19,228 nucleotides of DNA from Rhodospirillaceae bacterium UBA6608 (GTDB lineage Bacteria; Pseudomonadota; Alphaproteobacteria; Rhodospirillales_A; Casp-alpha2), in assembly GCA_002433335.1 (NCBI GenBank), contig DJHY01000322.1:1-19228 (forward strand), written 5' to 3'. The translations under genes were made by a program, and so were the position numbers. The notes under the pieces are model-generated. The model saw only the letters and a list, made by a program, of their open reading frames with translations. It was not told the origin of the DNA and made no database searches. Positions 16,924 to 19,228 of this stretch are shown here, piece after piece. Each line of letters opens with the position of its first letter. Within the stretch, counting starts at the first letter, position 1.

Positions 16924-18135
16924 ATGGCGCGAGGTGACGGGCCGCTCGGCGGCATGAAAGTGGTGGATTTGACCCATGTGATGGCGGGGCCGGTTTGCGC
17001 CATGATGCTGGCCGATATGGGGGCCGACGTGGTCAAGGTCGAGAAGGTTCCGGGTGGCGACGATACCCGCCGCGCCGTGCCGCCGAAGATCGGTGACGAG
17101 GCCGCGTCCTTCCTGGTCATGAACCGGGGCAAGCGCTCGGTCGCGGTCAATCTGAAGACCGAGGGCGGCCGCGATTTCGTCCGCCGCCTGGTCCGCGATG
17201 CCGACGTGCTGATCGAAAACTATCGCCAGGGCACACTGGCCAAGCTGGGCCTTGCTTATGAAGACCTGAAAAAAGAAAACCCCAAGCTGGTGTGGTGTTC
17301 CATTTCCGGCTTCGGTCAGACCGGCCCCTATGCCGAACGCGGTGGCTTCGATTTGATCGCCCAGGGAATGTCGGGCCTGATGCACATCACCGGCGAAGGG
17401 CCGGGCCGCCCGCCGTGCAAGGTCGGCGCGCCGATCACCGATATCACCGCGGGCATCCTTGCCGCCATGGGCGTTTGCGCGGCCTATGCCAACGCGCAGC
17501 AGACCGGCCAGGGACAGGTCGTCGATACCTCGCTGTTCGAAGCGGGGATCATCCATACCTATTGGCAATCGGCCATCGCTTTCGCCACCGGCGTGTCGCC
17601 TGGGGCCATGGGGTCGGCCCATCCGTTGAACGCGCCCTATCAGGCGTTCGAAACCTCGGACGGTTGGGTGACCTGCGGCGCCGCCAATCAGCGGACCTGG
17701 GAGCGGCTGTTGGAAGCGCTGGAAAATCCAGCCATCGCCGACGATCCCCGGTTCCGTGAAAACACCGACCGCATGGCCAACCTACAGGCGTTGGAAGACG
17801 TGTTGACCCCGATCTTCAAAACGCGGACCACCGACGAATGGCTGGCCCGGTTCGACGACGTGGGCTTGCCCGCCGGGCCGGTGTTGGATATCACCCAGAT
17901 GCATGCCGACCCGCACGCCATCGCCCGCGACATGATCATCGACGTGCCGCATAAAACCCTCGGCACCGCCAAGGCGCTGGGCATGCCGGTCAAGTTCACC
18001 GGCACCCCGACAAAGACCGATCAGGGTGCGCCGGTCTATGGCCAGCACACGCGCGAGGTTTTGGCGGAATACGGCTACAGCGCGGACGAGATCGAGGCCA
18101 TGCTGGCCGAAGGCGCCGTCATTTCCGACGAATAG
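16924..18135 (+). CDS. Class III (CaiB/BaiF) CoA transferase
   Basis: Cytosolic enzyme moving CoA between carboxylic acids through a covalent aspartyl intermediate. It has 403 residues, the usual length. Visible are the N-terminal KVVDLTHVMAGPVCAMMLAD followed by MGADVVKVEK, MNRGKRSVAVNLKTEGG, DVLIENYRQGTLAKLGL, CSISGFGQTGPY, and the catalytic aspartate in VGAPITDITAG (D173). Also visible are HPLNAPYQAFETSDGW and VGLPAGPVLDITQMHADPHA. The ATG has a strong GGAGGA ribosome-binding site six bases upstream. The glycine-rich loop typical of formyl-CoA:oxalate transferase is not evident, so the substrate remains open; a dicarboxylate or hydroxyacid would suit the neighbouring hydroxyacid and glyoxylate genes. 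It converges on the next gene with a 4-base gap. Confidence 0.93.
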   Translation: MARGDGPLGGMKVVDLTHVMAGPVCAMMLADMGADVVKVEKVPGGDDTRRAVPPKIGDEAASFLVMNRGKRSVAVNLKTEGGRDFVRRLVRDADVLIENYRQGTLAKLGLAYEDLKKENPKLVWCSISGFGQTGPYAERGGFDLIAQGMSGLMHITGEGPGRPPCKVGAPITDITAGILAAMGVCAAYANAQQTGQGQVVDTSLFEAGIIHTYWQSAIAFATGVSPGAMGSAHPLNAPYQAFETSDGWVTCGAANQRTWERLLEALENPAIADDPRFRENTDRMANLQALEDVLTPIFKTRTTDEWLARFDDVGLPAGPVLDITQMHADPHAIARDMIIDVPHKTLGTAKALGMPVKFTGTPTKTDQGAPVYGQHTREVLAEYGYSADEIEAMLAEGAVISDE

Positions 18136-18139
18136 GAAA

Positions 18140-18934
18140 TCAGGAAGCGCGCCCGGCTCCCGTGCGGCGCACTTCCAATTCCGCGGCCAGGCGTTCGATC
18201 TGGTCGGCGACATCGATATCGGTAACCGAGGTCACTTCCAGATCACGGTCGTCATAGGCCGTGGTCTCGTCCTTGGGGAACCGCGCTTGCCAATCGGCCA
18301 GGGCGGCGTCGCGGCGGCGCAATAGTTCCTCGATCTGCGGGCGGAACAGCCGCATCAGATTGGTGATCCATTCATTGACTGGGCGCGACGGCACGGATTG
18401 ATCGATCTCGAACCGATCGAGCAGCGCGATCACATCTTCCGCCGCGTACCATTGTTCGCCGGTGACCCAACGGTTGGTCGTGAACAGGCGTAGCGCCTGT
18501 CCTTCGCGGTTCATGGACAGGGCGACAATATGGCTCAGCGCGTCGGTTTCCGCGACGCTGTCGTTGCCGGGAATGTCCGCCGGGCGGGTGCCGGGGGGCA
18601 TGCCCGCGGCCCGCATGAAGGTGTGGAAATGCCCATGCTCCGCCCCCCAGACGTTGGCGCGGCGGTCCGGCGGATGGGCATGAAAGTAATATTGGGAATG
18701 GCTGTTCCAGTCATAGACGTCACCGGCTGGATAGTGATCCCATTGCACGAAAGCGCCCTGACCCTTCAGCACCTCGCCGACCACGGTCGTAGCACCTTCG
18801 GCCAAGCACTGTTGGCTGTCCAGAACCACGAAGGCGGCGGCTTCCATCGCCTCCAGGCGTGTCAGCGGGAGGGCGGCAAAATCGATGTTGATCGGTATCT
18901 CGGCCCCAAGGGGCTTGGTGATCGGAACGTCCAT
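18140..18934 (-). CDS. Uncharacterised histidine-rich protein (possibly of the DUF6969 type)
   Basis: 264 residues, no signal peptide and no membrane segment, so probably cytosolic. The core at about 60-110 is dense in histidines and aromatics: QWDHYPAGDVYDWNSHSQYY then FHAHPPD and AEHGHFHTFMRAAG, with H67, H79, H85, H87, H100, H102 and H104. This pattern suggests a metal site or an active site. The middle part has LSHIVALSMNREGQALRLF. The C-terminal half (190-260) is helical and charged, including RPQIEELLRRRDAALADWQA. I recall a similar pattern in a domain of unknown function but am not certain. The ATG at 18934 lacks a clear ribosome-binding site. It lies 48 bases downstream of the PDZ gene and may share its transcript. 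Confidence 0.85.
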   Translation of the reverse strand: MDVPITKPLGAEIPINIDFAALPLTRLEAMEAAAFVVLDSQQCLAEGATTVVGEVLKGQGAFVQWDHYPAGDVYDWNSHSQYYFHAHPPDRRANVWGAEHGHFHTFMRAAGMPPGTRPADIPGNDSVAETDALSHIVALSMNREGQALRLFTTNRWVTGEQWYAAEDVIALLDRFEIDQSVPSRPVNEWITNLMRLFRPQIEELLRRRDAALADWQARFPKDETTAYDDRDLEVTSVTDIDVADQIERLAAELEVRRTGAGRAS

Positions 18935-18982
18935 TGTTCACATATCGGGATTGCCGCACCGCCCGTCCAGACCAAATTGCGC

Positions 18983-19228
18983 TTAGGGTTTGATTGGGGC
19001 CAGGGTGAGTTTGATTTGCTGCGCAGCCTCGCCCCGACGAATGGTCAGTTCAACCGTTTCGCCCGGGCGATGCAGGAATAGGGCGGCGCGAACCTGACCA
19101 GGCGAGGTCACAGCCCGGCCGTCGACATGAGTGACGATATCGCCGGCTTCGATCCCGGCGGCCAGGGCCGGACCGTCCCGGTTGACGGAGACCACGACGG
19201 CCCCGGCGGTTAGCGAGTTTTGCGCCGG
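18983..19228 (-). CDS. PDZ-domain protein, C-terminal part (HtrA-like; cut by window end)
   Basis: Only the last 81 residues are visible; the frame stays open to the window end, so the start lies beyond it. The GTG at 19195 is internal. The segment is a PDZ domain: VVSVNRDGPALAAGIEAGDI then VTHVDGRAVTSPGQVRAALF and a final GETVELTIRRGEAAQQIKLT. C-terminal PDZ domains of this kind occur in HtrA/DegP-type periplasmic proteases and related proteins, so a trypsin-like protease is likely upstream, but no catalytic triad is in view. Confidence 0.85.
   Translation of the reverse strand, partial: PAQNSLTAGAVVVSVNRDGPALAAGIEAGDIVTHVDGRAVTSPGQVRAALFLHRPGETVELTIRRGEAAQQIKLTLAPIKP

Noticed and set aside
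15577..17622. 681-codon minus-strand open frame across the aminotransferase and CoA transferase genes
   Set aside because: It spans two real genes and a terminator hairpin on the other strand; the composition is typical of antisense noise.

Overview
The window is dense, high-GC bacterial chromosome. It has long genes, small gaps and the gene order rpmI-rplT-pheS-pheT. The protein styles (a GcvA-like LysR regulator, acetoacetyl-CoA synthetase, a class III cyclase with a six-helix membrane domain, a fused FAD/Fe-S 2-hydroxyacid dehydrogenase, a CaiB-type CoA transferase) fit an alphaproteobacterium, perhaps of the Rhodospirillales. That placement is an inference from family resemblance, not a measurement. 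I see no tRNA, rRNA, insertion sequence, phage gene or CRISPR array.

Layout. 1-888 (+) is the 3' part of a LysR regulator. It shares its stop with the convergent acetoacetate-CoA ligase gene (885-2855, -). Upstream of that ligase lies cobD (2968-3975, -), a lone cobalamin gene. A 251-bp gap (3976-4226) holds three imperfect tandem repeats and a small hairpin. 4227-4964 (+) is an unrecognised single-pass membrane protein with four cysteines in its outer domain. 5011-9334 is the translation cluster: a clear sigma70-type promoter, a leader hairpin, rpmI, rplT, a strong attenuator-like hairpin, pheS and pheT. A HAD-IIB phosphatase gene (9334-10155) is stop/start coupled to pheT. Its tail overlaps, on the opposite strand, the tail of a membrane class III nucleotide cyclase (10065-11498, -).

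11603-16776 looks like a 2-hydroxyacid/glyoxylate module. A 1001-residue FAD plus Fe-S dehydrogenase and a GntR/FCD regulator form a minus-strand operon. A class V glyoxylate-type aminotransferase is transcribed divergently. The 278-bp gap between them is strikingly AT-rich and carries four dyad-symmetric sequences, so it probably holds both promoters and the operators of the GntR protein. Downstream, after paired hairpins, comes a class III CoA transferase (16924-18135, +). It converges on a histidine-rich protein of unknown function (18140-18934, -), which follows a PDZ-domain protein cut by the window end (18983-19228, -).

The genes suggest three functional themes: translation, with possible attenuation of pheST; acyl-CoA/ketone-body and hydroxyacid/glyoxylate carbon metabolism; and signalling by a cyclase whose substrate-defining residues are non-canonical. 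Nothing here is an obvious defence or mobile system. The best leads for novelty are the pheS leader, the cyclase active site, the AT-rich divergent control region and the two uncharacterised proteins.
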